The notes below the pieces were generated by a model. The model had not been told where the DNA came from, did no database searches, and was given only the letters and a program-made list of their open reading frames with translations. Both the position numbers and the translations under genes were made by a program. Positions 45,788 through 56,379 of a stretch of DNA of 64,000 nt are shown here, in pieces. Position 1 is the first letter of the stretch; each line of letters begins with the position of its first letter. The DNA is from Grammothele lineata. Lineage: Eukaryota; Basidiomycota; Agaricomycetes; Polyporales; Polyporaceae. The stretch spans positions 186,001-250,000 of the forward strand of contig NDFF03000127.1 of NCBI GenBank assembly GCA_002150815.3, read 5' to 3'.

Positions 45788-47180
45788 TCATACGCCGAGT
45801 TCTACATGCAACCGTATCAGGTACGCCTTCTTGCAAACCGGACAGCACATCCCGCCCTGCAACTCCCTCAAGAAGCACCTACGGAACACGGATGTGAGCG
45901 ATAGATCCAGATCCGAGGAATATACGCACCTGCGACAGAAGACATGCCCACATACGGTGGCGATTGGCTCGAGGCATGGGTCGCGCATACAGGAGCGGCA
46001 GTGCCAGGAAAGCGTACGTGGGGCCGTGGACGACGGTGTACGCAACTTGGGCAGGGTCCAGGTGAGCTCGCTTCAGCTGACAGTAAGTGTGCTTACCACT
46101 CGAGGGTGAGAGGTTGACCGCGATGGCTCGGTAGAGAGTGTAGTTGCGGGGAAGGTATCGAAAGTCGGCGTAGTATCGTCACTGTGATGAGACAATGCGG
46201 CTAGGTTCCCTGTCTCGCCGTCATGACTGCTCCGCGAGCCGCCGGCAGCGCTCTCAACTTCGACTGTGTCGGGAGCGTAGTTACCGGAGTCGGCTTCGTC
46301 GTCGGGTATCACGCTCACAAATATCGGATTCGACGGAGAGTCTGTGGCCAACGTAGTGCTGCTCAGCGAGGATATGCTCTGATACTATGTTAATGAGACG
46401 GCGGAAAAACTCAGGTTGGCACAGACCTGTGTGGAGTCGCCTGCAGGGGATTGGGCCTTCCGCTGAACGTCCTGTAGGAATGTCCGCGCTGACGCTTTCG
46501 CCGGTCTCTTACCGGCTGAGCGGCTCGGGGCGATAGGACATTCCGCTTTATGCTATTCGAAAGGGTATGAGAGTTCGAATAGTCCCCAACGTCTACGGCA
46601 CTCACGTCTTCCCATGCTGCGTTATCCGCGAATGCAATCGCGCACGGATTACACTTGGGATGTAAAGGCACGTCCCAATAGTGGTCTTGCAATGTCTGGG
46701 ACGGGTCTAAGCAGACTTTGCATAAGTGGCACGATAATGTGCTTGAGATGTGCTGCAGGAAGGAGCCGCAAGTGTGAAAGACGAGATAATAAAACACAAT
46801 GGCGAACTAACGGCAACGAGTGCATTCTTGCTCTGGAAAGGCGTGAGGCAAGTTGGACACGGAGAAAACTCTTCGTCGTCTTGCGGCGGTTCTGGAGGCA
46901 GAGGGGCTTCTTCCTGTGAGCTGGACGATTCATAGTCGGCGGTGGTGGGCGTGGCCATCCCGCGCGACGCAGCCAGGGCAACCCATATCCCCATTGGGGT
47001 CTTATGCTTCGACGCCGCCATATGGTCTCTGCGAGCCTTGTGATTGGGGAAGGTCTCGAGGCATTCGAGGCAGATGAGAGTGGAGGTATGGCCTGTTTCC
47101 TGCTTGTGCGTCTCGTCAAAGCTGGCCTGGCTACGGAAGAGCTCTTGACACTGGGAACACTGGACCGGGATGGGAGGCAT
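45788..47180 (-). CDS. C2H2 zinc-finger and RING-finger protein, tandem copy B
   Basis: The start MPPIPVQCSQCQELF gives a complete first C2H2 finger (CSQC...HKQETGH is partly degenerate). The second finger is ICLECLETFPNHKARRDHMA-SKH. Then come PCPTCLTPFQSKNAL and a Cys-rich exon CHLCKVC...YWDVPLHPKCNPC. A polar, Ser/Asp-rich linker of more than 100 residues precedes the C-terminal RING, CRSCMRDPCLEPIATVCGHV then FCRRCFLRELQGGMCCPVC, split by an intron inside the codon after FCR. The stop is at 45788. It is paralogous to gene A in domain order, sequence and intron position, and lies upstream of it on the same strand. A nuclear or cytosolic E3 ligase role is inferred from the RING only. Confidence 0.75.
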
Positions 47181-47484
47181 GGCGGCGCACGAGCTGAAGA
47201 GGTATCGCTGTAGGGTCGATGATCTGGAGAGAGAAAGCGGCTCAGTCCGAGGCAGCTCGTGGAACGGAAAAAGATGCGGCAGCTTGCCGCAGCACACGCC
47301 GGTGGCACAAGAAGCTCCGCCAGATCCAAGCGCTCGTGCGTCGCCTGCGACGGTAGACTCTCGTGATGTTCTCGACTCATTCACATGTCTGGCGGGTGGT
47401 CTTGCAGAAAGAGGACAAGGTTCATACATTGTATGGCACATGGAGGCGGGCGGTGTGCGGGAATAGAGAGCGAACGCACGAGAC

Positions 47485-48589
47485 CTAAGCAAAGACCTTC
47501 GACACCGTGAGCTCGTCCTCGTCCAGCTTCCTCAACTCCTTCCTCAGTCCGCGCTCCGCTTGAGCGTGCTTCCTTGCGCCGTACTTGTCTCCCTTCTCGC
47601 GCTTCATTGCCGCGCGAACCGCAGCGGGTGTGACGAACTCTGCGCGATTGCAACTAAACGCATTACTCGAGATTTCATGGCTTAAGGAGGCTTACCCGGG
47701 TTAGAGTATACGGTCGCCCCGTTAAATGCTCCTTCGAATATCCGAATCGGCGTGAGGACAAAGCGAGGCCCAATCTCGACAAGTGATGTTTGTGGAGGTC
47801 CGTTAGGCTGTAATGGGTCTTTCTCTACGATCTGTTCCAGACCGTGTCAGCCGCATTCGAATGACACAAGTACGAAGCGAATAACATACTTGATAATTAC
47901 GGAACCAAATCTTGTTGTCCAGAATGGAGAACGTTAAGATGTGGTCTATGAAAGGTTTTGCTTTCCGTGCTTGTGGAGGCACACCGAAGATCTAGGGAAG
48001 GCGTTTGGACGGTACCCAAAGTGATATTGAAACACCGACGTACATGCGTGAAGACCTCCTTCGTGAGCATTCCCCACTCGCTCTCATCAAACGCCTTATC
48101 GAAACTGAGGATCCCTCGGCTCCCTTTTAGACAGTTCCCAGTCATCTTGAGCTCGTCCATTGTGTGGATATTTTGCACATGCATCTTGATGCTTGGACCA
48201 TTCGGCGTCTTCGCGGCCCAGAGATACAGATCTTCGTGTCGTCGTGCTTCAAAATATAGTGTGTTGTTACAATTGTGGAGGTCCGCGAGCTCAGGGAGGA
48301 GACCGAGATGGTTCTTGGAGTCGAGCTTGGAATCTGGTGTCCGGACAGGTCTGCATGCCGTTCTCCGCTACGCAAAAACAGCCGCACCTTTCTTTACATG
48401 TGGAAGCAGAGTCTCCAAGTCGTTCATGAGATGGCGCATGCGGTGGTTGATACCGCGAGACGAAAGCATCAGGACCCTTTGCTTGTTTCTGGGCCTTTTG
48501 AGGACGGGAGCATCTTCCTGGTCAATGTCCATGGCTTCGGCCTTGCGCTTCCCCTTGGCCTTTTTCTGTTCCTTGAGTAGAGATGCCAT
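47485..48589 (-). CDS. BRX1: Brx1, Brix-domain ribosome biogenesis factor
   Basis: The start is MASLLKEQKKAKGKRKAEAM at 48589, then RNKQRVLMLSSRGINHRMRH, the opening of the Brix domain. Further blocks are NCNNTLYFEARRHEDLYLW, NIHTMDELKMTGNCLKGSRG, FIDHILTFSILDNKIWFRNY and a C-terminal basic helix (REKGDKYGARKQAQAE) to the stop at 47485. Length, about 290 residues, and domain match Brx1, a nucleolar factor needed for assembly of the large ribosomal subunit. Several short introns (for example within VKK/DSKLD near 48370 and after FTH near 48050) join in phase. The gene is divergent from the RING/coiled-coil gene, with about 225 bases between starts. Confidence 0.92.
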
Positions 48590-48814
48590 CTTGACGGCGA
48601 GCGTAAGAAGGATGACGGGAGGGGGTACAAGGAGAATATGAGCAGTATTGGGCGCAAGACGTGCAAATAAGCGCCTAACAACTTTTCTGGGAGTTACGTA
48701 AGGAACGCGCCCCACGTGGACAACGTGCGTCCAATGACCCCGAGAAATGCGGGCAGCGCGTCTTGGGTCCCAACTACTACGTCCTCCGTGGACCCTTCCG
48801 CTCCTTGTTCCGCC
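48590..48814. promoter_or_regulatory. Shared divergent promoter region, BRX1 / RING-coiled-coil gene
   Basis: About 225 bases separate the two start codons. If the RING gene starts at the upstream ATG at 48734, only about 145 bases remain. Confidence 0.4.
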
Positions 48815-49942
48815 ATGGCTACCATAAGCTGCGCTATATGCTTCGGTACTATGAACAGCAAGTCACGACCCATGTCCACCCTCTGTGGGCACATTTTCTG
48901 CGGCGGCTGCGCGACAAGCCACTTCCTCGAGCGGGGTGGTCACCCATGGTGTCCGATGTGCCGCAACCCACATACACTGGAGCAGATGATTCCGCTCTAT
49001 CCTGCATGGGAGGACTCTGCGACACGTGAGGACGCGCGTCAAGCAGCTCGTCCAGTGTCCCCTGAAGAGACGGTATCATCCAGTCCTGATCGTGTCCGTC
49101 TCATCGACTATGAGGCTGAGCAGACGGTCGACGTGATCAAGCGTGCGATTGCCGGCCAAGTCGATCCCGAAGACGCGTTTCTTGCGTAGGTTCATTCTGA
49201 CTCTGAGCACCTCTCGAATACTGACCTTAATCCTCATAGATGCAAGACCTTTGTCAATTCTGTCCCCGACCGTCACCATCCTCATATCAACACGGTACGC
49301 ACAACGTGGCCGGCAATCGGCTAGGTGATGCTTGAATGACGTGTTATTCATTTCTAGAAACATCTCGGAGAAATTACGTTCCAACTCACGCTGCTCTCGA
49401 CTGTTTGTGTTCCGCGAACGTCATTATGTTCGATCGCTAACACGTTCATATACAGAAGGTTGAGGATGAGCACGCCAAGCTCGTCTCGAAACTGGAGCAA
49501 GATATCGACAGTTCTCGGGCTGCGGAGATGCGCTATCGCGAGAAAGTACAGTATCATCTGACTCGCCGCCAAACTGAACGCGAGGGCTTCAAGAGGGAGC
49601 TCGAGTCTCTCCGGCATGACAGGGACAAAGCGACTAGTGCCCTCCGCCAACAACTTGACGTTAGAACCAACGAAACGACGCACCTTCAAGTAAACTTACA
49701 CTCGGCGAAGGAAGCACTTGAAGGTGCGTTGGCAGGAAAAGCTGCTGCGGAAGCCAACTTTCTCCGCATGAAGAAGAAGGTATGTCGACTGATCCTTCTT
49801 GGAATCCGGAGGCATCCACTAATCATCGTCATAGTACTTGGCCTTGAAGGCGGAGGTCAACGAGTCCAAGCGAGCCGCGAGACACTCCCGGCGTGAATCG
49901 GCTTACGACCCATACTCGGACGACCTCATCATCGAAGGATGA
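48815..49942 (+). CDS. RING-finger protein with a coiled-coil C-terminus
   Basis: The ATG at 48815 (context CGCCATGG) directly precedes a C3HC4 RING: CAICFGTMN, CGHIFCGGC, and CPMCRN. A linker follows, then a Lys/Glu-rich coiled coil (VSKLEQDIDSSRAAEMRYRE, EREGFKRELESLRHDRDK, NLHSAKEALEGALAGKAAA). Exons after the first begin near 49241, 49456 and 49835, and the stop is at 49940-49942. An ATG at 48734 in the same frame would add 27 residues. RING plus coiled coil suggests an oligomeric E3 ubiquitin ligase, but I do not recognise a named orthologue. Confidence 0.78.
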
Positions 49943-50152
49943 ACTCGATCTCGTATACCCCTGCCCACAATCCGCACTTACGACCAGTCGCACATCTATC
50001 ATCTCTGTACTTATAGCATCATGTAAGGAGTTTGCTATCGCGCTATCCCAGTTCATCCTATCGAATTCCCCCTCTTTCCCACCCATTTCGATGATTCCGA
50101 CGACATTATTTGCTAGTACGTGTACGACTATAAATGAAGATGACTAACGTAG

Positions 50153-51448
50153 TTATGCGCAGGGAAATATCGAGCCCAAGCGAGTTTCGATGCTAGGTGA
50201 GTCGGACAGTCCTGACGAGTCAGCACTTCGCATATGAATGCTCAAAGCCACCCTCCCAGACTCGCATGCGCTGGCAGCATATCCTGCGATGCGCACCTCG
50301 TTCGTCGATGTGTTCACTTTGACACGCCGTACGTGTTCCAGCTGTGGAAGACGACTCCTGTTCTTGGGGAGCATTGCGGAGAGGGACGACGTGACCCATG
50401 AGCCGTCTAGGACCTCCTTACGTTGCTCCTGGTGTCCTTCGCTCAGCTCGAGGTCGACATGCGCAAGCACCGGGATGTGCAAGAGGCTCAGAAAGCAAGA
50501 GATACGCTCCGCACTCGGCTCGCACAACGTCAGCCTCCGCAGGTGCGGGAGCGCCAACGCCTCTTCCTCCTCCTCCACGTCGGAAAAGTCGATCGACCCA
50601 AGCGTTTCCGCGACCTCGAGGTCCTGCAGCGCCGGAAACTGCGCGAGCATCTTCAGGAATTCCCGGAGCGTAAGCCCCGGCGGAGCACCAGCGTTCGCTC
50701 CCGCGCTCATTCCTCTCACCTCGAGGGCCGTCAGCCGCTCCATCCCCTGCGAGTCGCCAAACATCCCGGGGAGGATCCCTTCTAGCCTCAACGCGCGCAA
50801 CTCCGGGAACCACTCTCCAAGCGGCACCCCACCCAGAGTCGGCACTCCCACCCTCCCCACCCCACCCCTCGTGAGGTCCTCGATCGTACACTTCCCTTCC
50901 GAGTCCGCCGCGCGCGCCTCCCCATCCAGCCTAATCTCCTTCACTCCTCCCATCCCCACCTCCCTCATCAGCCTCAGAACCGCGCGCACCGTCCTCCCCG
51001 GCACGCGCGCCACAGACACCCCCACGACGCGCGACGCGTGCGGGCGCAACGTGTCCGCTGTGGGGACGAGGTGCATCGGGTCCGGGAAGGCGAGCACGAG
51101 GGGCGCGGAGCGCGCGCGGTGCAGAGAGAGGGAGAGCCATGTTGGAGGGAGGTGGGCGGAAATCGGGAGGTGGGCCCAGAGGGAGGGGGAGGTGAGGATG
51201 AGGTGGCGCCAAGAGCGGCAGACGAGGGAGAGGGTCGTGTGGAAGGGGAGGGTGGGGGCGTCGGAGGGCGAGCCCGAGCCCGGGTCGGGGGAGGAACTCG
51301 CGGTGGCGAAGATGCGCAGGAGGAGTTCGGGCGGGAGGCGGTGGATCGGGTGGGTGGCGGGCGTGGCGGGTGTGGTGGTTGGTATGAACGCGTGGGACGC
51401 GATGGATAGGCTAGTCATTGCGGCGGGCAGAGCATCGTCAAACGCCAT
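50153..51448 (-). CDS. F-box protein, intronless
   Basis: A single frame of 431 codons. After a variable start it has an F-box (IHRLPPELLLRIFATASS, then LVCRSWRHLILTSPSLWAHL), the W-containing F-box-like form. LRR-like segments follow (LRALRLEGILPGMF, ALQDLEVAETLGSIDFSD, LPHLRRLTLCEP). It has no intron, unlike most genes in the window. The middle part is very GC-rich. It is inferred to be an SCF substrate receptor; partners are not predictable. The antisense frame is also open over most of its length, but only this strand carries the domain. Confidence 0.85.
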   Translation of the reverse strand: MAFDDALPAAMTSLSIASHAFIPTTTPATPATHPIHRLPPELLLRIFATASSSPDPGSGSPSDAPTLPFHTTLSLVCRSWRHLILTSPSLWAHLPISAHLPPTWLSLSLHRARSAPLVLAFPDPMHLVPTADTLRPHASRVVGVSVARVPGRTVRAVLRLMREVGMGGVKEIRLDGEARAADSEGKCTIEDLTRGGVGRVGVPTLGGVPLGEWFPELRALRLEGILPGMFGDSQGMERLTALEVRGMSAGANAGAPPGLTLREFLKMLAQFPALQDLEVAETLGSIDFSDVEEEEEALALPHLRRLTLCEPSAERISCFLSLLHIPVLAHVDLELSEGHQEQRKEVLDGSWVTSSLSAMLPKNRSRLPQLEHVRRVKVNTSTNEVRIAGYAASACESGRVALSIHMRSADSSGLSDSPSIETRLGSIFPCA

Positions 51449-52187
51449 TTCAAGTGTCTAAGGAGCGCGTTAGGTCAGGTTCGGTACAACACGCGAGACG
51501 AGAGCACCCACCTCAGTGGCGCGTGGTGCAAGAGTTATCGCGTTGAACAGTGTCCGTGGTCAAGAGAGATTCGTGCTGCGGCACACATACCAGCGCGGCT
51601 GGCCACCCCGGGCTGTGCATGTATAAGCTTCACGCTGGAGAATGGAGGTGCAAGCCGCATATGGACCACTGTGGCCCTGGTCCGCCGCCTGGACCCACAC
51701 CGGAACAAGTCCCCTAAAGCGGCATTCGCGCAGTGCGTTGCAAGCTTCTTTCTACTCACGCGTTTCAAGCGTGCATGGTGTCTGGAGGTGACGAAAGGAT
51801 GACGTTGCACAACACGAGAATAAAGGTTCATCTAGATCGCCTGGATATTGGACTCTGAATTCCGAGTCAAACAGGTACCTGGGTAATGAGCTATCGATAC
51901 AAGTGAGTGAGAGAGGCTATGGACACAACACGTCGAGTGCGAACGGATCCACGGAATAGGTGGCGATACAGAGATATGGTCATGGAGGGTATTAGAACGA
52001 ATGATGAGTGGGGACGAGACGGGGACGAGTAGAGAGGGAATGTGTCAATGTGGAGGTGATATGCAGCAGCTCTTGGGAATGGATGAGTATGAGGAAACGG
52101 AAAATGGAACCGGGGACGTAGCGCATTGCGCGCTTGACAATCTAGAAGAGAAAACCGAACCTAGCCAACGAAACCCGACGCAAGCCA
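51449..52187. other. Intergenic stretch
   Basis: It holds the promoter of the F-box gene (left) and the 3' region of the arrestin-like gene (right). No supported frame. Confidence 0.5.
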
Positions 52188-54305
52188 CTAGGACCGTGTC
52201 TCAGCCTCCCCCACCCCCTCCGCAGGCCGCACAGGTACGTACACCTGCTTGCAGGCACTCCCCGCCACAGGTGTACCGGCTGTAGAGAGGTTCTCCAGGA
52301 ACGCCTGCAGCCGCGCCGCGACGTCCACGGCGTCGTCCGGCGGCAGCTGCCCCTTGGGCGTATAGCGCGGCAGGGGCGTCGGATCTTCCTTCGGCGCGCC
52401 GTTCCGGTGGAAGAGCAGGTTGTATGCGGGTAACGTTTGTGGGTACGAGGGCGGGACCGCCCCTTCTGCTCCCTGTGCTGCCCCTTCCGCGATTGTGACG
52501 GGAACGGGAGCGGCGGGGAGGTGTGGCGGGACGCGCACAAACGAGAGCGGGACGACGAGCTTCAAGTCATCCCTCGCCTCGCTCCCGTCGTCCAACCGGT
52601 ACGCGACGGCGATCGCGACCTCGAGCGTATGCAGCACAGAACGGAGCGGCCCGCGCGCGCTGGCGCGGCGCACCTGCATCGGCTCGCCCTCCCCTTGCTC
52701 CCCTTCAACGGCAGAGAGGGACTCGGTGTGGGGGCGAAGAGGTACGTCGACGCGCAGCCGCACGCACACGTCGTCCCAGTCGAAGCGCGAGTCGGAGAAA
52801 GAGGCAGCCTCGGCGTCCGCTTCTGCGAAGTCGAACCGCCCCGGGAAGCCAGGGGGAAGGAGCGAGTGGCGAGTCGTCGATGTGGTACTGGGGGAAGGGG
52901 AGAACGCGAGCCCGTATACGAACTCGCGCGCGTCTGCGCGTTGGTTGCGCAGCGGGCGCGTTGGGGGTTGCTGCGCGGGGGAAGCGACGGGCCAGGTGGA
53001 GGCGAAGGTCTTGGAGAGGGACGCGCGGAGGACGTCTGTCTGGGACACGGCGACTTCGAACCCGGGGAGGCGGAGGCGGGCGCGCTCGGCTGGGGATAGG
53101 CCGTCTGGGCGGATCTTGACGAGCAGCGGGAAGCTGGAGGCGTCGAGCGGGACGTGCTCGGGGACGTATGCGCGCATGCGGAGCTTGGAGAGGACGGAGA
53201 GGGGGATTTGTGAGCGCGTGTCTTCGACAGTGCCGGAGTATTCTGCGCTGCCGAACGGGGTGCCCGGGAGTTCGGACCGGTCGAGCACGCATTGTGGCGG
53301 AGGGAGCATGAAGCGGTTGATCTTCACGGCCGTGGTATTCGTTTGCGCGACATGTGCGGCTGGGAGGCCGGTAACGTAGCCGTAGCATGCAGAACGCCAC
53401 GAGACTTTGGGCGCTGGCTTGTTCTCGCGGTACTTGGCGACGGCGGAGAGGTGGTAGCTGACTTCGGGCTCGAAGTAGCTCCCTGGGCCGCTGAATACGG
53501 TCTTGCTGGACGCGGGGAGCCAGCCGGGGATGGTGAGATTGAACACCACAAACCAACGCGCGGGGTCGCGCGAGGAGCCTTGGGTCCAGCTGTGGCGGAT
53601 TTCGAGGGGGCCATCTGTGAGGAGTTCCTGGGAGAACTCGATGAGGCGGCAGGCGGAGTAGCCGGTTTGGAGCGTCACGAGCTCGCTCTGGCCCTCGAAG
53701 GTGACAACGAGCGACTCGAGGAGATAGCTCTCGTCAGCTGCTGGTGCTTCGCCAAAGAGGTTGACGGGCGGGGTGAGCGTGATTGCTATCTGCCCAGACA
53801 GCGAGTACGCCGAGCTGTCCATAGGCGTTAGACTTAACATCCTGACAATGCGACAATACGACACTCACTCTCTGTCCGGCTCGCCGTACATGTCGACGCT
53901 GTCGAAGGGGAGGACCTCGACATCGATCTTGCTGGGAGCTGTAGTTAAGGAAGCCAGGGATTGCTTGAATGAAGAAAGAAGAGAAGATGAAGATGAAGTG
54001 TCGTCATGTCTTTCATAGGGCGGGGGAAGATCAGATGGGAGTGCAATAACGGCGAAAAGGTGGAGGAGCTCAACGAAGGACGAGCGGGGCGGGACGGCGA
54101 GGACTGGACGGAGGGAACGATATATACCGGAGGCATGACGTCGGGAAGCTAGCCGGAAGCGAGGGTAAAGGCGATGGCCACGGATGGACGTTCCTTTTGT
54201 TGGGTGGCCTTTGTTGTCCGGGAAAGGCTTAAAGACAATCGGACTAGTGCTCGCTGGCGCAGGAGGCGACCGTCCCGTTACGTCCGGACCTGACATGTGT
54301 GCCAT
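52188..54305 (-). CDS. Arrestin-like protein with PY motifs
   Basis: Minus-strand exons run from about 54305 to 53869 and from 53814 to 52188. The intron 53815-53868 has a good branch site (CTAAC) and an acceptor at GGACAG. The body is an arrestin-type beta-sandwich: SAYSLSGQIAITLTPPV, ESLVVTFEGQSEL, WFVVFNLTIPGWLPASSK and VSYHLSAVAKYRE. PY-type motifs lie near the N-terminus (LPPPYE) and C-terminus (VPPSYP, LPAYN). Fungal arrestin-related trafficking adaptors use PPxY motifs to bring the NEDD4-type ligase Rsp5 to plasma-membrane transporters, so that is the likely role. The start is uncertain. The frame has no ATG between 53890 and 54296, and a TATATAT (about 54119) lies between, so an upstream exon may be missing from this model. 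Confidence 0.65.
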
Positions 54306-54952
54306 TTATGCCCACCATGCGACGCCTCATGGTGATTTATGATAATTTTATGTGTCCACGAGAGTACGAATTTCTGCAGGCGCGGAACGTCAAGGACATG
54401 GTAGGCGTGGGCGCTTGACTGAACAATTACCTGTATATCGGCGGAGACAATGGTCCGGCGGTCCCGGCGGAGAAACCCCTGGGATTCGTGCATAATTGAA
54501 GACTTCTCCGAGGTGTATAGACCTGTATAGACGAACCGTAAGAGCTGCGGCGTAAACCCCGATAGAAGCCCTGGTTGGGGCAAAGAGAGAGGAGTTGAAG
54601 AGACGCCGTGGACGGGCGCCCGAGGTGGCAGGGCCAAGCGGCGACGCAGGCTTTCTCTCAAACGTCCACGTCCACCGTGCACTTGCATCCTCGTCGTTGT
54701 CCCGCTGCCCCGCTGCCCAGGCCAAAGCGTGCGCGGACTCAGGTATGTACGCCCGCCGTGCCTCGCTGCCTCTTCCCATCCTCCCCCTCCTCACCGTCCC
54801 ACCTGCCTGCGCCAGACTCCCACCTCACCCCGACTCCTGACTCGTCCCAAGCTCCTACCCGTCCAAAGCCACCCTCCCGTCCCGCTCGCCCCGCTCGTCC
54901 CCACAGGCCCTGAGGTTCTCGTCGTTGCGATCCTAACACCCTCTTTCGAATC
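54306..54952. other. Divergent region between arrestin-like and KH genes
   Basis: It contains pyrimidine-rich sequence at 54760-54940 (repeated cccgtcc and ctccc words) that is probably the leader and promoter of the KH gene. No frame is supported. Confidence 0.5.
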
Positions 54953-56379
54953 ATGCCAGAAGCCGACGTCACCCGCAAGCGCTCCCGCTCCCCCTCGGAC
55001 ACCGACCAGCCAAAGCACAAGCGTGCCAACACTGGCGCCGCGAATGACTCTGTCCGCTCCCTCCCCTCGTCCGTGGCCGGTGACGTGAAGATGGAGTCCC
55101 GCGCAGACGACACCGCTGCATCCACCCCCGACGGCAAAGGCCTCTCCTCCGAGGCTGCAGACCGTCCCTCGGGCGACGCGCCCGAGACGCGTGGCGACGC
55201 AACGACGGCTGCCACTGCTGGCGCCCCCACAGCCCCGCCTTCGGCCACCATCCACATGCGGTGCCTCATCGTCACCCAGGATGCATCGATCATCATCGGA
55301 AAAGGCGGCTCGCACGTCAACGAAATCCGAGAGAAGAGCGGTGCTAGAGTCATGGTCTCTGAGAGCATCCCCGGAAACCCGGAGCGTATTCTCAACGTCA
55401 GCGGCCCATTAGATGCTGTCTCTAAGGTGCGTACGCGCATATAGTCGTGCAATCGGCCCATATCGACCCGTCCTTCCTCCAGGCATTTGGCCTCATCGTC
55501 CGCAGGATCAATGATGAGCCCTTCGACAAGCCTTCTGTCCCTGGCAGTCGCGCCGTCACCATCAAGTTCATGATCCCCAACTCGCGCATGGGCTCGGTCA
55601 TTGGCAAGGGTGGAAGTAAAATTAAGGAGATCCAGGATGCTAGCGGTGCGAGGCTCAACGCTAGCGAGGGCATGCTTCCGGGTTCTACCGAGGTGTGTGA
55701 TCACCGTGTACCATCCCTCTCCCGCGACCTCACATCGTCCCCCAGCGCCTCTTGAGCGTCTCGGGCGTGGCAGATGCCATCCACATCGCGACCTACTACA
55801 TCGGCAACATCCTCATCGAGGCCAACGAGCGCATGCCCGCGTCGAACCACTCCACCTACCGCCCTACGAGCACCTCCCGCCACTCCCAGCAACAACCCCG
55901 CGCGCCGTACATGGGCGGGTCCTCGTACGTCCCCGGTGCCCCCGGGGCGTACCCGGGCGCGCACAACCCGTACGGTGGGGCTCCGGCGGCACCGCAGCAG
56001 CCCCCTCCCTCGCAGCTGCAGACGCAGCAAATCTACATCCCGAACGACCTGGTGGGGTGCATCATCGGCAAGGGGGGCGCGAAGATCAACGAGATCCGGC
56101 ACATGAGCGCGAGCCAGATCAAGATCATGGAACCGGGCGCGGTAGGGGTGGGCATGAACGGCGCGCCGGCCCCCGCGGGGAGCGAGGGGGAAAGGTTGGT
56201 GGTCATTACGGGCCAGCCGGCGAACATACAGATGGCGGTGCAGCTGCTGTATTCGGTGCGTGTTGTCTCTCTGTGTGTGCAGTTATGCGTGCCTGGTGGG
56301 CTGACGAGACTTCGGTATCTTGTAGCGTCTCGAGCAGGAAAAACAAAAGCAGCTCCGCCAGCAGTCGGCGCACGTGTGA
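54953..56379 (+). CDS. Triple KH-domain RNA-binding protein (PCBP/Pbp2/Rnc1-like)
   Basis: Exons 54953-55426, 55483-55692, 55746-56255 and 56326-56379 join in phase to about 415 residues. A Ser/Asp-rich N-terminus with basic KRSRSPS and KHKR motifs is followed by three KH domains, each with the GxxG loop: IIIGKGGSHVNEIREKSGA, VIGKGGSKIKEIQDASGA and CIIGKGGAKINEIRHMSAS. A Gly/Pro/Tyr/Gln-rich linker lies between KH2 and KH3. The short C-terminal exon ends EQEKQKQLRQQSAHV. KH proteins of this layout (human PCBPs, yeast Pbp2/Hek2, fission yeast Rnc1) bind C/U-rich mRNA segments and control stability or localisation. The start ATG follows a long pyrimidine-rich leader. Confidence 0.9.

Noticed and set aside
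50238..51461. Plus-strand open frame of about 400 codons antisense to the F-box gene
   Set aside because: It is the mirror of a GC-rich coding sequence. Only the minus strand shows the F-box and LRR pattern.
52420..53379. Plus-strand frames antisense to the arrestin-like gene
   Set aside because: Low-complexity Arg/Gly/Ser translation. The arrestin fold is clear on the minus strand.
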